A stretch of 16,760 nucleotides of DNA from positions 1 through 16,760 of the forward strand of contig CAVFXQ010000048.1 of NCBI GenBank assembly GCA_963626555.1, read 5' to 3'. Source of the stretch: UBA1181 sp963626555 (GTDB lineage Bacteria; Bacteroidota; Bacteroidia; Bacteroidales; Paludibacteraceae). The notes below the pieces were generated by a model. That model made no database searches and had not been told where the DNA came from. It saw nothing but the letters and a program-made list of their open reading frames with translations. The translations under genes were made by a program, and so were the position numbers. The stretch's first letter is position 1, and each line of letters begins with the position of its first letter. Shown piece by piece: positions 7,363 through 16,032 of the stretch.

Positions 7363-8625
7363 TTACTTGACTTTTCTACACAGAAGCATCTGACACCTCT
7401 CTTTCGCTTGAGCGATAATCTCGTCTTCATCTTTCACTTTTCGGTGGTGCATAATCACTTTCCCATCGCAAATCATGGTGTCAATGGCTTCGCAAGTAGA
7501 TGCGTAAATCCAATTCGACTCAAAACTATGGTTGGGCACAAAACGCTCATTGTTGAGGTCAATAAGTAGCGCATCTGCTAATTTTCCAACTGCTATCTCG
7601 CCACCATCCACACCAAAGACATTTGCCCCCTCAAGGGTGCAACTATGCAAAACCTGCTTCACGGGGAACGTCTCCGGCCCATAGTTGCATTTTGCCATCA
7701 TAGCCGCAAACTTCGCCTCTTCCTGCATATCCAAATTATTATTAGATGAACAACCATCCGTACCAATCAACACTCTTAAGCCTTTGTCCAACATCGGCTT
7801 CATTTTGAAATAACCCGACGAAAGCTTCATATTAGAAACAGGATTGTGAACAACTGCCACACCACGTCTCTTCAGTATATCCATCTCCTCGTCATCTACA
7901 TGCACCACATGGGCCGCCACACAATTCGGACCTAAAATTCCTAACTTGTCTAACCAACGAACAGGGGTTAACCCATGCGCTGCCTCGCAATCGCTCACCT
8001 CCTTTGCCGTTTCAGACAAATGGAAATGAAGCGGAACGCCTAATTTTTTTGACTCCTCAGAACAACGAATCCACAACGGCTCACTCACCGTATAAGGAGC
8101 GTGAGGCGCAACTGCCACTCTCACTCTCGCAGATTTTCCATGATACTCCTCAACAAATTTCATACGAGCAGAAACGCCCTCTTCTCCCATCCAATCCATA
8201 AAAGGAACACCTAATACGGCACGGACACCCATCTCATCCGCCGCACGAAACGTCTCTGGCATAAAATCATACATGTCATTGAAAAAGACCGTCCCACTCT
8301 TAATCATCTCCAAGATAGCCAACCGACTGCCCGCATAAATGTCTTCTGGCGTTAATTTAGCTTCTAACGGCCAAATATGGTCGTTGAGCCAAGTGAACAG
8401 CTCCATATCATCAGCATAACCTCGCAACAATGTCATCGCCGCATGGGTATGCCCATTGTAAAAAGGAGGAACGACAGCGAAACCATCCGCTTCAAGCACC
8501 TCTTCGTCCTGAGAAGGACAAATTGACTCACCAATTTCCGAAAAACGATTGCCTGAAATTCGGATATTCGTCCGAACTCCATTTAACATTACATTACGAA
8601 TAAACAAAACACCCATCCCAGACAC
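7363..8625 (-). CDS. mtaD: 5-methylthioadenosine/S-adenosylhomocysteine deaminase-type amidohydrolase
   Basis: The 420-residue metal-dependent amidohydrolase belongs to the MtaD/TrzA/AtzA group, which deaminates S-adenosylhomocysteine, methylthioadenosine or related purine nucleosides in the cytoplasm. Metal and catalytic residues are in place: H59 and H61 in NGHTHAAMTLLRG, H202 and E205 in HFHLSE, H239 in AAHVVHVDD, and D290 in GTDGCSSNNN. The VVHNPVSNMKLSSG stretch is also typical of the group. The start shown is GTG at 8623-8625, with GGAGA (8631-8635) five bases upstream; an in-frame ATG three codons later (8614-8616) gives a more usual N-terminus (MGVLFIRN) and is an equally good choice. 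Substrate cannot be fixed from sequence alone, so the symbol is by family. It is transcribed divergently from the HTCS gene. Confidence 0.88.
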   Translation of the reverse strand: MSGMGVLFIRNVMLNGVRTNIRISGNRFSEIGESICPSQDEEVLEADGFAVVPPFYNGHTHAAMTLLRGYADDMELFTWLNDHIWPLEAKLTPEDIYAGSRLAILEMIKSGTVFFNDMYDFMPETFRAADEMGVRAVLGVPFMDWMGEEGVSARMKFVEEYHGKSARVRVAVAPHAPYTVSEPLWIRCSEESKKLGVPLHFHLSETAKEVSDCEAAHGLTPVRWLDKLGILGPNCVAAHVVHVDDEEMDILKRRGVAVVHNPVSNMKLSSGYFKMKPMLDKGLRVLIGTDGCSSNNNLDMQEEAKFAAMMAKCNYGPETFPVKQVLHSCTLEGANVFGVDGGEIAVGKLADALLIDLNNERFVPNHSFESNWIYASTCEAIDTMICDGKVIMHHRKVKDEDEIIAQAKERCQMLLCRKVK

Positions 8626-8661
8626 TATTTTCTCCGATTACACATTTACACACTATTTGCG

Positions 8662-8669
8662 CAAAATTA
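8662..8669 (-). promoter_or_regulatory. Candidate -7 element (TAATTTTG) for the amidohydrolase gene
   Basis: On the minus strand the sequence is TAATTTTG, matching TAnnTTTG, 36 bp before the GTG start. No clear TTTG is present at the -33 position. It lies in the 129-bp divergent region and is the best promoter candidate for the amidohydrolase and perhaps for the genes after it. Confidence 0.45.
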
Positions 8670-8704
8670 CAAATATTTTTTCCTAATAATCGTTTTCTTT
8701 CTCG

Positions 8705-8712
8705 TACCTTTG
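8705..8712 (+). promoter_or_regulatory. Candidate -7 element (TACCTTTG) for the HTCS gene
   Basis: TACCTTTG matches the Bacteroidetes TAnnTTTG consensus and lies 42 bp before the ATG at 8755, giving a leader of about 35 bases. The -33 region is T-rich (around 8676-8681) but has no TTTG. Confidence 0.5.
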
Positions 8713-8754
8713 CGACACCTTATTTTGTATATAGTTTCCTGACATAACAGTATT

Positions 8755-11700
8755 ATGATGCGCATTTATTACACGCTAATATTGATACTTTCGTGCGCTG
8801 TAGCAACAGCTATGAAGACGACTTCGAGGTTTACTCCCTTTCGAACGCAGTTGTACACACCCTACTATAACATCAACAGCATCGCTGAAGATGAAAACGG
8901 AATCCTTTGGATTGCCACAGAAAACGGATTGTATCGCTTCAACGGATACGAATACGAACAATTTATTCAGAATAAAAACAACTGCAACTCCCTCCCAAAC
9001 AACAACTGTAGCAAACTCCTATACGACTCGCAAAAACGACTTTGGATTTGCACTGACAACGGACTCATCCTTCACAACAAATACACAGACGGATTCCATA
9101 GAATTGACGAATCAAAACTAACCATCAACTCATTCATCGACATTCAAGAAGATAGCGACGGTACACTTTGGACTGCCAACTATTTTGAACTGATCCACCT
9201 CAATCCTGAAGGTGAAATTTTTGAAGTGTTTCCAATGATGGGAACCCTATGCTTAGCAGTAGACAAAAATTGCATCTGGCTTGGAAACGAAAACGAGGGT
9301 CTAATTAGATTTGACAAAAATACACGAGCAGCGGAGAAAATCTCTTTGTGCAACAAAAACAAAACGTACAACCTTTATCACATCCGAACCTTACTGGTAA
9401 CTTCAGACCAAAATCTATTCATCGGAACAGACGACCAAGGATTGATTATATACAACATAAAAACATCTGATTCTCAAATATTTTCAAATAAAACACACCC
9501 TCACTATTTTAAAAACAATAACGTATTCTCTCTTTTTGAAGACTCTCGACACAACGTATGGATCGGCTCTATTAATGGTCGGATAGTAGAATACAGTCTT
9601 GAACAAAAGGACTTTGCACATCCCATTTTCTTTTATCCATCTGGTGTTAAACAAATGACTGTCAGTTGTATATACGAAGACCACGAACATAACATCTGGC
9701 TCGGAAGCCACCACTATTGGCTATTCCTCTACAACCGAAACGTAGATGCTTTTCGTCTTTATCAAAAATTAGAAGGTGTAGACCGCTCACTCTCTCACAA
9801 TGCCGTCACCTGCTTCGAAGAACACAACGGCACTCCTATCATCGGTACGGATGGCGGTGGCATAAACGTTTTAGAATTCAATAAAGATCGTGCCGAATTC
9901 ATTAAAAAGCCCCAATTCGGCAATGTCATCCTTGATATTCACAAGGCCTTACAACCTAATAAATACTGGATCGCGACATGGGGAAACGAGAAACATTGCC
10001 TCTTCTACTACGATTCAAAAACACATGCAACAAAATCATACGACTACAACCCTAACGACAAGAACGGACTCACATCCAATCGACTGCGTGATGTTTTAGT
10101 AGACACGCCATACGTCTGGATAGCTACCGATGGAGGTGGTATCTGCCGTTTGGACACTCGTACCGATAAGATAGACAATCGCTACAACTGCAATGAGAAA
10201 ATTTTCTCGTTGCTCACCCCTCAGTGGACCCGCCACCTGATGAAAGACTCAAAAGGACGTATTTGGCTCTGCACCAGCGAGGGTGTCATCTGCTACAAAG
10301 ATGGCATAATCCATCAATTCCCAATAGAAGAAATCACCTCCGAAAGACTACAAAACGAGGTTCGTATGTCAATGGAAGACTCAAAAGGAAACATCCATTT
10401 CGTAACCGCTAACAACGGTCTGTTCCGTTTAGATGAGACAAAAAAAACTTTCATCAACGAGACAAAAGCGTATAAGCTACCTCTAAACCTTTATGCCATC
10501 TGCGAAGATATCAATCACAACCTTTGGGTTACTTCTGCCAATGAAATCATCAGAATAAACCCTACTGACAGCACCTCCTACCGCTTCAATATGCAAAGCG
10601 ACCTCTGCGGACACGCTTTCTCTCCTGCATCTATGTTCCGAAACGGAGAATACCTCTATGTCGGCTCCAACAACGGTTTCTTTATGTTCAACGTCAACAA
10701 AACCTTAGAAGTGCCGTCCGAACCCAAAGTTTTTCTTGAACAACTATACATCAAGGGCATAAAACAAGAAATAGAGTCTTCGCATGTGCTGAAGCAAATG
10801 CTAACATTCACCGACACCATTGTCCTCGACCATGACGAAAACGACTTCAACATCCAATACTGCTGCGTCGACCTTGACAACGTGGAGAACGTACGCTACC
10901 AATACAGAATGGAAGGAAGCGAGTTCAACCACTGGTCTGACCCTATAAACCAACGCAACACCTACTTCTCCAACCTCAACCCAGGCGTATATACATTTCA
11001 GGTGAAAGCAACTACCGTCAATGCTAAAACCGATTTCTTCTCCAAACCTCTCACCGTCATCGTGAAACAGCCCTGGTGGAACACCCTGTGGTTCAAAATC
11101 ATCGCCTGCTGTGCCCTTGTCGTCTGTGTCATTTTAATCGTCGTTTTGCGAGAATCTGTCCTCCGCAAAAACAACGCCAAACTTGAGAACCTCATCAACC
11201 AACGTACCGATGAACTGCAATGCAGAAACAAAGAAATCCAAAAACAAAAAGAAAACCTTGAAATACAAAATCAAAAGTTAGACAAAACCATCACAACAAA
11301 AGACAGAATCATCTCTGTCATTGCACACGACCTTCGAAATCCACTCACCTCCATCGTCGGCAATCTTTCTCTGCTCAACGAAAGCGAGCCAGAAAACACA
11401 ATTATAAAACATGTGTATAAGTCGTCTAAAGTGTTGCAGTCGCAAATGGAGAACCTGCTCGAATGGGCTCGTCTTCAAAACAACCGAATTTTCTATTCCC
11501 CTCAAGATGCCTCTATGAACATCTTGACTAAAGAATGTATCACTCTTTTACAAGACAACCTCCAAGAAAAACATATCAATTTAACTTTTAAAAACGAATG
11601 CCAACATTACGCACATATTGACTATCGAATGGTGTCGACCATCATCCGAAACATACTCAACAACGCTATCAAATTCACCCACAGCGAGGGAGAAATCGCC

Positions 11701-12780
11701 ATTCTCTGTACCGAAAAAAATGATTCTATTCTTTGGTCTATTCAAGACAATGGCGTAGGCATGACACAAGAGCAATGTGATAAAATCCTCAATGGGAAAC
11801 TAAATGAGAGCACATTCGGGACCAATAACGAGTCCGGCTCTGGATTAGGCATGAAGATATGCCTCCGACTGATTGAAATAAACAAAGGGTCAATCCATAT
11901 CAATAGCACATTGGGGAAAGGCACTCATATCTCAATTTCTTTCCCTAAAGGTACCAAAAACGGATGCGTAGACACAGAAAAAACATTCTCTATTGAAAGT
12001 CTGCCATCTAATCCAGAAAGACGGCAGAAAATTCTCCTCGTTGACGATAACGAAGAGATTCTTCTCTTCCTCAGCGAACTTCTCAAATCCACCTACGACC
12101 TCAAGACAGCCAACAACGGAGTAGTTGCTTTAGATATCGCCCAAAAGGAACTTCCAGACCTTATCGTCTCAGATGTCATAATGCCAAAAATGAACGGCAG
12201 AAGACTTTGTCAGCTCATCAAAACAGACCCCCTGACACAACACATACCTGTCATCTTACTCACCTCCGAAGATTCGGAATCTAATCAGGTGGAAAGTTTG
12301 AAAACAGGCGCAGACGATTATATGACAAAGCCTTTCAACCGATTAATCTTAAAGGCAAAGATTGAAACAATCCTCCATAATAAGGAACTCCAACGCAACT
12401 TCCACCGCAACTTGCTTTTGCAGAAGAGCGAATCGGAACTACCTACCACAATCAACGACCAATTCATTCAATCTATCAACGACGTTATCAAAAAGAACAT
12501 CTCCTCAAGCGAACTCACCGTGGAGTTTCTTGCCTCGGAGACTGCCCTCAGCCGCGTGCAACTCTTCCGTAAGATGAAAAACATCACTGGTTGTTCCCCT
12601 TCCGAATATATCAAAGTGGTTCGCTTAGACTATGCCGCAACACTTCTGAGAGAATGCGGCCGCTCTGTGGCTGAAACCGCCTACGCTGTCGGTTTCTCTG
12701 ATCCAAAATATTTCAGCACCTGCTTTACGGAGAAATTCGGAATGTCGCCCTCTCAATGGGCTAAGAACGAAAACAAATAG
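8755..12780 (+). CDS. Hybrid two-component system sensor-regulator (HTCS), Reg_prop/Y_Y_Y-HK-REC-AraC
   Basis: The 1341-residue one-protein signalling system would sense a periplasmic ligand and activate transcription from the cytoplasm. Order: signal peptide (about 1-19); fourteen propeller blades with D-x-x-x-x-hW-h-G/T-type repeats (for example ENGILWIATENGLYRF), enough for two seven-bladed propellers (about 25-660); Y_Y_Y domain (about 697-765); membrane helix (about 779-801); coiled linker; HisKA with H858 in IAHDLRNP; HATPase with NILNNAIKF (about 966-974), DNGVGM and GSGLGM; receiver domain with D1097/D1098, phosphoacceptor D1140 in SDVIMP and K1192; AraC-type DNA-binding domain (about 1250-1341). 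All key residues are present, so it should be active. Relatives usually control an adjacent polysaccharide utilisation locus, but no susC/susD or glycosidase gene is in the window. A second ATG directly follows the first. Confidence 0.96.
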   Translation: MMRIYYTLILILSCAVATAMKTTSRFTPFRTQLYTPYYNINSIAEDENGILWIATENGLYRFNGYEYEQFIQNKNNCNSLPNNNCSKLLYDSQKRLWICTDNGLILHNKYTDGFHRIDESKLTINSFIDIQEDSDGTLWTANYFELIHLNPEGEIFEVFPMMGTLCLAVDKNCIWLGNENEGLIRFDKNTRAAEKISLCNKNKTYNLYHIRTLLVTSDQNLFIGTDDQGLIIYNIKTSDSQIFSNKTHPHYFKNNNVFSLFEDSRHNVWIGSINGRIVEYSLEQKDFAHPIFFYPSGVKQMTVSCIYEDHEHNIWLGSHHYWLFLYNRNVDAFRLYQKLEGVDRSLSHNAVTCFEEHNGTPIIGTDGGGINVLEFNKDRAEFIKKPQFGNVILDIHKALQPNKYWIATWGNEKHCLFYYDSKTHATKSYDYNPNDKNGLTSNRLRDVLVDTPYVWIATDGGGICRLDTRTDKIDNRYNCNEKIFSLLTPQWTRHLMKDSKGRIWLCTSEGVICYKDGIIHQFPIEEITSERLQNEVRMSMEDSKGNIHFVTANNGLFRLDETKKTFINETKAYKLPLNLYAICEDINHNLWVTSANEIIRINPTDSTSYRFNMQSDLCGHAFSPASMFRNGEYLYVGSNNGFFMFNVNKTLEVPSEPKVFLEQLYIKGIKQEIESSHVLKQMLTFTDTIVLDHDENDFNIQYCCVDLDNVENVRYQYRMEGSEFNHWSDPINQRNTYFSNLNPGVYTFQVKATTVNAKTDFFSKPLTVIVKQPWWNTLWFKIIACCALVVCVILIVVLRESVLRKNNAKLENLINQRTDELQCRNKEIQKQKENLEIQNQKLDKTITTKDRIISVIAHDLRNPLTSIVGNLSLLNESEPENTIIKHVYKSSKVLQSQMENLLEWARLQNNRIFYSPQDASMNILTKECITLLQDNLQEKHINLTFKNECQHYAHIDYRMVSTIIRNILNNAIKFTHSEGEIAILCTEKNDSILWSIQDNGVGMTQEQCDKILNGKLNESTFGTNNESGSGLGMKICLRLIEINKGSIHINSTLGKGTHISISFPKGTKNGCVDTEKTFSIESLPSNPERRQKILLVDDNEEILLFLSELLKSTYDLKTANNGVVALDIAQKELPDLIVSDVIMPKMNGRRLCQLIKTDPLTQHIPVILLTSEDSESNQVESLKTGADDYMTKPFNRLILKAKIETILHNKELQRNFHRNLLLQKSESELPTTINDQFIQSINDVIKKNISSSELTVEFLASETALSRVQLFRKMKNITGCSPSEYIKVVRLDYAATLLRECGRSVAETAYAVGFSDPKYFSTCFTEKFGMSPSQWAKNENK

Positions 12781-12807
12781 GGGTTGACATCAACATATCA
12801 ACCCCTA
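12778..12807. terminator. Hairpin terminator between the convergent HTCS and phosphoesterase genes
   Basis: There is a perfect 10-bp inverted repeat, TAGGGGTTGA (12778-12787) and TCAACCCCTA (12798-12807), with a 10-base loop. The left arm includes the TAG stop of the HTCS gene. On the minus strand the stem is followed by TTTGTTTTCG, so it works best as the terminator of the phosphoesterase gene, which ends 26 bp away; on the plus strand the T-tract is weak. Confidence 0.75.
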
Positions 12808-12832
12808 TTAAGCGAAATCAAGCCATTCAGCA

Positions 12833-13942
12833 TCATTTCTTGCTAATCTCTAACACAACATACTCAGAACGCGTTCCTATGCGAAATTTTCCTCCCCAAA
12901 TGCCCATTCCAGAACTGACATAATAAAGTGTCTTGCCTTTCTGATAAGCTCCATAGCCATCTTCATACATAGCATCAATCAACCAGGTGATAGGCCAGAC
13001 CTGCCCATAATGGGTATGTCCACTCAGCTGATAGTCTACGCCACAAGCCTCAGCCTCTTCTAAGTGATAAGGCTGATGGTCTAATACGATTGTGTATTGC
13101 TCCTCATTAACATTCCTCATTAACATAGATAAAGGCTTACGACCACTGTTGCTTCTATCATCTCTACCAATGATGACAACTCCCAGATCTGTGAGTTGAG
13201 CCACACCATCTTTTAACAAATTAATTCCTGCACTCTCATAAAATCTCATCGCCTTATTCACTCCTGCCAAATATTCATGATTGCCCAAACAAGCGTAGAC
13301 AGGAGCTTTCAGTCGATGAAACTCCTCTGCCACACCTTTCTCCAACAATGGTGTGACACTAAAATCAATAACGTCGCCACCTGTCAAAACTATGTCGGGA
13401 TTCTCTTCGTTGACAAGATCAATCCAACGTGCTAATTCTGCCCTCTGATTGTGATATCCTAAGTGCAAATCGCTCAGAAATACCACTTTCAAAGGATGTG
13501 CAATGGCTTTCTCTGTTTCACCCGTCAACGTCTCCTTATATTTCATCTTATAATGGATATTTCCATAGAGAAAAACAAAGAATAGCAAACCTATAGTGGC
13601 AATCGCCCCCACCCAATTCTCATGCAAGAAATCCTTTGGCAACACATGCACTAAGCGCAACAAATCGTATAAACCAAAGAGAATCGTAGCGTAGAGTAAA
13701 ATAAAAATATACGACGTTCCCATCTCATAGATAATAGTGCTAAGTCCGAACGTACCAATCTTACCCGTTGTGAACGTCATCATGCCAAAGAGAATGAGGC
13801 ACACGAACAAGAGATTATACACTACCGTAGACAGCCATTTCAGCCATGGGACAACAGGTAAAACCTGCCACACCCGCACGCTGGTATAGACATGCGCCGT
13901 TAACACAATCACAAAAAACAATATCATAAACAGAATTCTCAT
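12833..13942 (-). CDS. Membrane-bound calcineurin-like metallophosphoesterase
   Basis: The 369-residue protein has four hydrophobic segments in the N-terminal third (about residues 3-20, 38-57, 76-95, 111-128) and a metallophosphoesterase domain from about 150. The two-metal site is complete: D158 and H160 in SDLHLG, D190 in GGDVID, N221 and H222 in GNHEY, H289 in LDHQP, and H309 and H311 in SGHTHYGQ. The pattern matches the YkuE/YaeI-like branch of membrane-associated phosphoesterases, some of which act on lipid headgroups; the substrate here is not known. The start ATG at 13942 lies about 35 bp after the glnS terminator hairpin, so it likely has its own promoter, though none is clear by eye. 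It ends convergently with the HTCS gene. Confidence 0.93.
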   Translation of the reverse strand: MRILFMILFFVIVLTAHVYTSVRVWQVLPVVPWLKWLSTVVYNLLFVCLILFGMMTFTTGKIGTFGLSTIIYEMGTSYIFILLYATILFGLYDLLRLVHVLPKDFLHENWVGAIATIGLLFFVFLYGNIHYKMKYKETLTGETEKAIAHPLKVVFLSDLHLGYHNQRAELARWIDLVNEENPDIVLTGGDVIDFSVTPLLEKGVAEEFHRLKAPVYACLGNHEYLAGVNKAMRFYESAGINLLKDGVAQLTDLGVVIIGRDDRSNSGRKPLSMLMRNVNEEQYTIVLDHQPYHLEEAEACGVDYQLSGHTHYGQVWPITWLIDAMYEDGYGAYQKGKTLYYVSSGMGIWGGKFRIGTRSEYVVLEISKK

Positions 13943-13977
13943 TGTATGTCAATTTCTGATTTTACTTCCTCTAAAGA

Positions 13978-14014
13978 AAAAAGTCTGACCTCAACTATGA
14001 ATGTCAGACTTTTT
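13978..14014. terminator. Hairpin terminator downstream of glnS
   Basis: The core inverted repeat is AGTCTGAC (13982-13989) and GTCAGACT (14003-14010), extended by four A/T pairs to a 12-bp stem with a 13-base loop. Both sides have A/T runs, so it is bidirectional in form; on the minus strand, stem plus TTTTTTC lies 48 bp after the glnS stop. It separates glnS from the phosphoesterase gene. Confidence 0.85.
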
Positions 14015-14061
14015 CGGCAATATAATGTTTATACTTTTCGGATCTTTTTAATCTTCGCTCC

Positions 14062-15828
14062 TTACTTCGCAGCAGGCTTCGTCCAACTGTCTTTTAAACC
14101 GACAGTACGATTGAACACAAGATTGTCTGCTGTAGAGTCTGGATCAACATTGTAGTAGCCCGTTCGTTGGAACTGAACGTATGAGAATGGCTTCAAATCC
14201 TTAGCAAACATTTCGACATACGCCGTTTTCTTCTCCAAACTTTTCGGATTGAGGAATGGCTTCATATCTTCAATGTCTATACGATCCTTACCATGCTCTT
14301 TGCTATAGGCAGCCACTTCATCGCGAGGGTTCTCTACCATCCAAAGGCGGTCGTAATTGCGTACCTCCGCTTCAAAACAATGGTTGCAACTTACCCAGTG
14401 AATCGTCTTCCCTTTGATTTTACGATCCGCCCCCTCTAATCCGCTCAAACTAATTGGATCGTACTCCGCTTGGATGACAGTCGGATTGCCTTCTGCGTCA
14501 CGCTCCAACACACAGCCTTCTTCTGGACATTTGATGATAAACGAGTGCTTCAAACGTACTTCCTTGCCTGGTCCTAAGCGCAAAAACTTCTTTGGCGCAT
14601 CCTCCATAAAGTCCTCTCGCTCAATCCACAACTCGCGAGTGAACTCCACTGTATGTGTTCCATCTTCTTGATTTTCAGGGTTATTCTGTGCCGTCAACTT
14701 CTGTACTTCGCCTTCTGGAAAGTTGGAAATAATCAACTTGATAGGGTCAAGTACCGCACTGACACGAAGTGCACGCTTATTCAAATCATCACGAACAGCC
14801 GACTCAAACAACGACATCTGATTCAGAGCATCAAACTTTGTGTAGCCAATTTTATCAATAAAATTGATAATACTTTCAGGACTATAACCACGACGACGGA
14901 AGCCACTGATAGTAGGCATACGAGGGTCGTCCCATCCATTAACGACACCCTCTTTCACAAGAATTAAAAGATTTCTCTTGGAAAGAAGAATATGCGTCAA
15001 ATTGAGTTTATTGAACTCCGTCTGACGTGGGCGGTTATCGTCTAATGGCAAATCGCCTGCCACCTCTTTAGCCCAATCCACGAAGAGGTCATAGAGCGGA
15101 CGATGAGGCACGAACTCCAACGTACAAAGTGAGTGGGTTACACCTTCCCAATAGTCGCACTGACCATGAGTATAGTCGTACATCGGGTAGGCGTTCCACT
15201 TGTTGCCTGTACGCCAATGAGGCATATTAAGCACCCTATACATGATAGGATCACGAAAGTGCATATTTGAGTTTGCCATATCAATCTTAGCACGAAGCAC
15301 CATTTTGCCAGGCTCCATGTTTCCTGAGTTCATCTCGTTGAAGAGGCGTAAACTCTCCTCAACTGGACGATTTCTATAGGGCGACTCCGTACCAGGCTGT
15401 GTCGGCGTACCCTTTTGCTGAGCAATCTGTTCGCTCGTCTGCTCATCAACGTATGCTTTGCCCCGCTTAATCAGTTCAACAGCCAAATCCCATAATTGCT
15501 GAAAATAGTCGGATGCATAAAGAATTTTACCCCACTTGAAGCCCAACCACTCAATGTCGCGCTTGATAGCCTCAACATACTCAGTGTCTTCCTTCTGTGG
15601 ATTCGTATCGTCCATACGAAGATTGCAGACACCTCCATACTTCTTCGCCATACCAAAGTCTAACGCTATAGCCTTCGCATGACCAATATGAAGGTAACCA
15701 TTAGGCTCCGGAGGGAAACGAGTCTGCACACGACCATGATTCCTGCCCTCGCTAAGGTCTTTTTCTATCATCTCTTCAATGAAGTTGAGACTTTTTTTCT
15801 CTTCCTTCTCTTCCGTATTCTCAGCCAT
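14062..15828 (-). CDS. glnS: Glutaminyl-tRNA synthetase
   Basis: The 588-residue cytoplasmic class I synthetase charges tRNA-Gln with glutamine using ATP. Signature elements: RFPPEPNGYLHIGHAKA with HIGH at 47-50, RMDDTNPQKED, the QPGTESPYRNRPVEESL region, CTLEF, and the KMSKS-type loop as LLSKR (281-285, K284) followed by GWDDPRMPTISGFRRRGY. These agree with bacterial GlnRS (E. coli has VMSKR and 554 residues) and distinguish it from GluRS. The C-terminal anticodon-binding beta-barrels are present in full, ending GLKDSWTKPAAK. A charged leader (EEKEEKKS) precedes the conserved part, so the ATG at 15828 is the natural start. A good promoter lies just upstream and a hairpin terminator just downstream, so it appears to be a single-gene unit. 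It implies direct tRNA-Gln charging in this organism. Confidence 0.98.
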   Translation of the reverse strand: MAENTEEKEEKKSLNFIEEMIEKDLSEGRNHGRVQTRFPPEPNGYLHIGHAKAIALDFGMAKKYGGVCNLRMDDTNPQKEDTEYVEAIKRDIEWLGFKWGKILYASDYFQQLWDLAVELIKRGKAYVDEQTSEQIAQQKGTPTQPGTESPYRNRPVEESLRLFNEMNSGNMEPGKMVLRAKIDMANSNMHFRDPIMYRVLNMPHWRTGNKWNAYPMYDYTHGQCDYWEGVTHSLCTLEFVPHRPLYDLFVDWAKEVAGDLPLDDNRPRQTEFNKLNLTHILLSKRNLLILVKEGVVNGWDDPRMPTISGFRRRGYSPESIINFIDKIGYTKFDALNQMSLFESAVRDDLNKRALRVSAVLDPIKLIISNFPEGEVQKLTAQNNPENQEDGTHTVEFTRELWIEREDFMEDAPKKFLRLGPGKEVRLKHSFIIKCPEEGCVLERDAEGNPTVIQAEYDPISLSGLEGADRKIKGKTIHWVSCNHCFEAEVRNYDRLWMVENPRDEVAAYSKEHGKDRIDIEDMKPFLNPKSLEKKTAYVEMFAKDLKPFSYVQFQRTGYYNVDPDSTADNLVFNRTVGLKDSWTKPAAK

Positions 15829-15864
15829 ATAATTATATATTATTTTTCAAACACAATTTGCTTG

Positions 15865-15896
15865 CTAAATTACGATTAATCTCACCGAATGGCAAA
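15865..15896 (-). promoter_or_regulatory. Bacteroidetes-type promoter for glnS
   Basis: On the minus strand, TTTG (15893-15896), a 20-bp spacer and TAATTTAG (15865-15872) match the TTTG-N19-21-TAnnTTTG arrangement with one mismatch in the -7 box. The -7 box ends 36 bp before the glnS ATG. This is the only site in the window with both elements at the right spacing. Confidence 0.65.
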
Positions 15897-15953
15897 TCTT
15901 CGCACATTTTTCGTAGCAAAAGCGTAGAAAATATAGCGAATACAAAATCAAAA

Positions 15954-15988
15954 GGTTTCCATGATAAAATTTTCTCATCATGGAAACC
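15954..15988 (-). terminator. Terminator hairpin of the small secreted-protein gene
   Basis: A perfect 12-bp stem, GGTTTCCATGAT (15954-15965) and ATCATGGAAACC (15977-15988), has an 11-base loop. On the minus strand it is followed by TTTTGATTTTG, the form of a rho-independent terminator, 44 bp after the stop of the secreted-protein gene. Confidence 0.8.
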
Positions 15989-15994
15989 TCTTGA

Positions 15995-16020
15995 ATAAAC
16001 TTTCATCATAGAAAGTTTAT
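15995..16020. repeat. Second hairpin, directly upstream of the terminator
   Basis: A perfect 10-bp inverted repeat, ATAAACTTTC (15995-16004) and GAAAGTTTAT (16011-16020), has a 6-base loop. It lies between the secreted-protein stop (16033) and the main terminator hairpin, separated from the latter by 6 bases. It has no T-tract of its own and may protect the transcript 3' end or assist termination. Confidence 0.7.
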
Positions 16021-16032
16021 GTACTATGCTAA

